From assembly GCA_020201445.1 (NCBI GenBank), contig JAIVGU010000228.1:1-6056 (forward strand): DNA of 6,056 bases, written 5' to 3'. Positions 5,844-6,056 of this stretch are shown here, one piece after another; within the stretch, counting starts at the first letter, position 1; each line of letters opens with the position of its first letter. Position numbers and translations under genes: made by a program. The notes under the pieces are model-generated. The model was not told the origin of the DNA. It searched no databases and saw only the letters and a list, made by a program, of their open reading frames with translations. Source of the DNA: Halobacteriales archaeon. GTDB lineage: Archaea; Thermoplasmatota; E2; JACPAO01; JAHFTW01.

Positions 5844-6056
5844 GTGAAGGCAGCGTATTTCGAGCGCCACGGCGGCCCGGAGGTCCTCCAGGTCGGCGAG
5901 GTGCCCGCCCCCCCGCTCGGCCCCGGCGACGTGCGCATCCGGGTGAAGGCGGCGGCGCTCAACCACCTCGACCTCTTCGTGCGCGACGGCTGGCCCGGCC
6001 TGAAGCTGCCGATGCCCCACGTCGGCGGCACCGACGTCGCCGGCGTCGTCTCCGAG
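5844..6056 (+). CDS. Medium-chain dehydrogenase/reductase (zinc-type alcohol dehydrogenase / quinone oxidoreductase-like), N-terminal part (runs off the right edge)
   Basis: A GTG at 5844 opens a frame of 71 residues that runs to the window end. MKAAYFERHGGPEVLQVGEVP is the classic N-terminus of this NAD(P)H-dependent superfamily, followed by the GroES-like fold pattern GPGDVRIRVKAAALNHLDLFVRDG (25-48) and PMPHVGGTDVAGVV (57-70). In zinc alcohol dehydrogenases a zinc-ligand cysteine normally sits just before the HxD-type segment; here that position is Asn40 in ALNHLD, as in quinone-oxidoreductase-like members. The catalytic zinc site may therefore be absent, though a structural zinc further on cannot be excluded. 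The nucleotide-binding Rossmann domain is beyond the edge, so cofactor and substrate cannot be assigned. The start is clear because no other start codon lies between the peptidase stop and this GTG in frame. No link to the peptide-uptake genes is evident beyond shared direction. Confidence 0.88.
   Translation, partial: MKAAYFERHGGPEVLQVGEVPAPPLGPGDVRIRVKAAALNHLDLFVRDGWPGLKLPMPHVGGTDVAGVVSE

Overview
The window is strongly GC-rich, with coding frames that favour G or C at the third codon position, and it reads best as part of an archaeal chromosome. The reasons are an Lhr-type helicase, TATA-like hexamers about 28-35 bases upstream of start codons that mostly lack a good Shine-Dalgarno sequence, and secreted or lipid-anchored protein architectures common in heterotrophic archaea. 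An uncultured high-GC member of the Thermoplasmatota would fit, but this is an inference. No rRNA or other marker gene is present to settle it.

Layout: on the minus strand, reading leftwards from about 1980, there is a secreted-then-membrane protein of unknown function. Four bases after its stop comes the N-terminal part of an Lhr-like DEAD/DEAH helicase, which runs off the left edge. Divergent from these, on the plus strand, are a proton-coupled oligopeptide (POT/PTR2) transporter with an unusual extra C-terminal membrane helix and predicted extracellular beta domain, a 181-base spacer, a lipoprotein of the S15/CocE alpha/beta-hydrolase family (X-Pro dipeptidyl-peptidase-like), and the start of a medium-chain dehydrogenase/reductase that runs off the right edge.

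The clearest functional story is the central pair. A cell-surface lipoprotein peptidase of the S15 type sits beside a di/tripeptide importer of the POT family, which suggests a peptide-scavenging unit that trims extracellular peptides and imports the products. The transporter carries an extra domain predicted to lie outside the cell, on the same face as the peptidase.

The 1975-2040 divergent promoter region is the most structured non-coding stretch. It holds a 16-base imperfect inverted repeat (13 of 16 positions agree). The repeat flanks a TATA-like hexamer, and each arm ends in a GTG that is in frame with the gene it faces. The spacer at 3813-3993 holds a short 9-base-period direct repeat, a possible 43-residue ORF and a well-placed TATA-like element for the peptidase gene. 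I saw no CRISPR array, tRNA, rRNA or insertion sequence.
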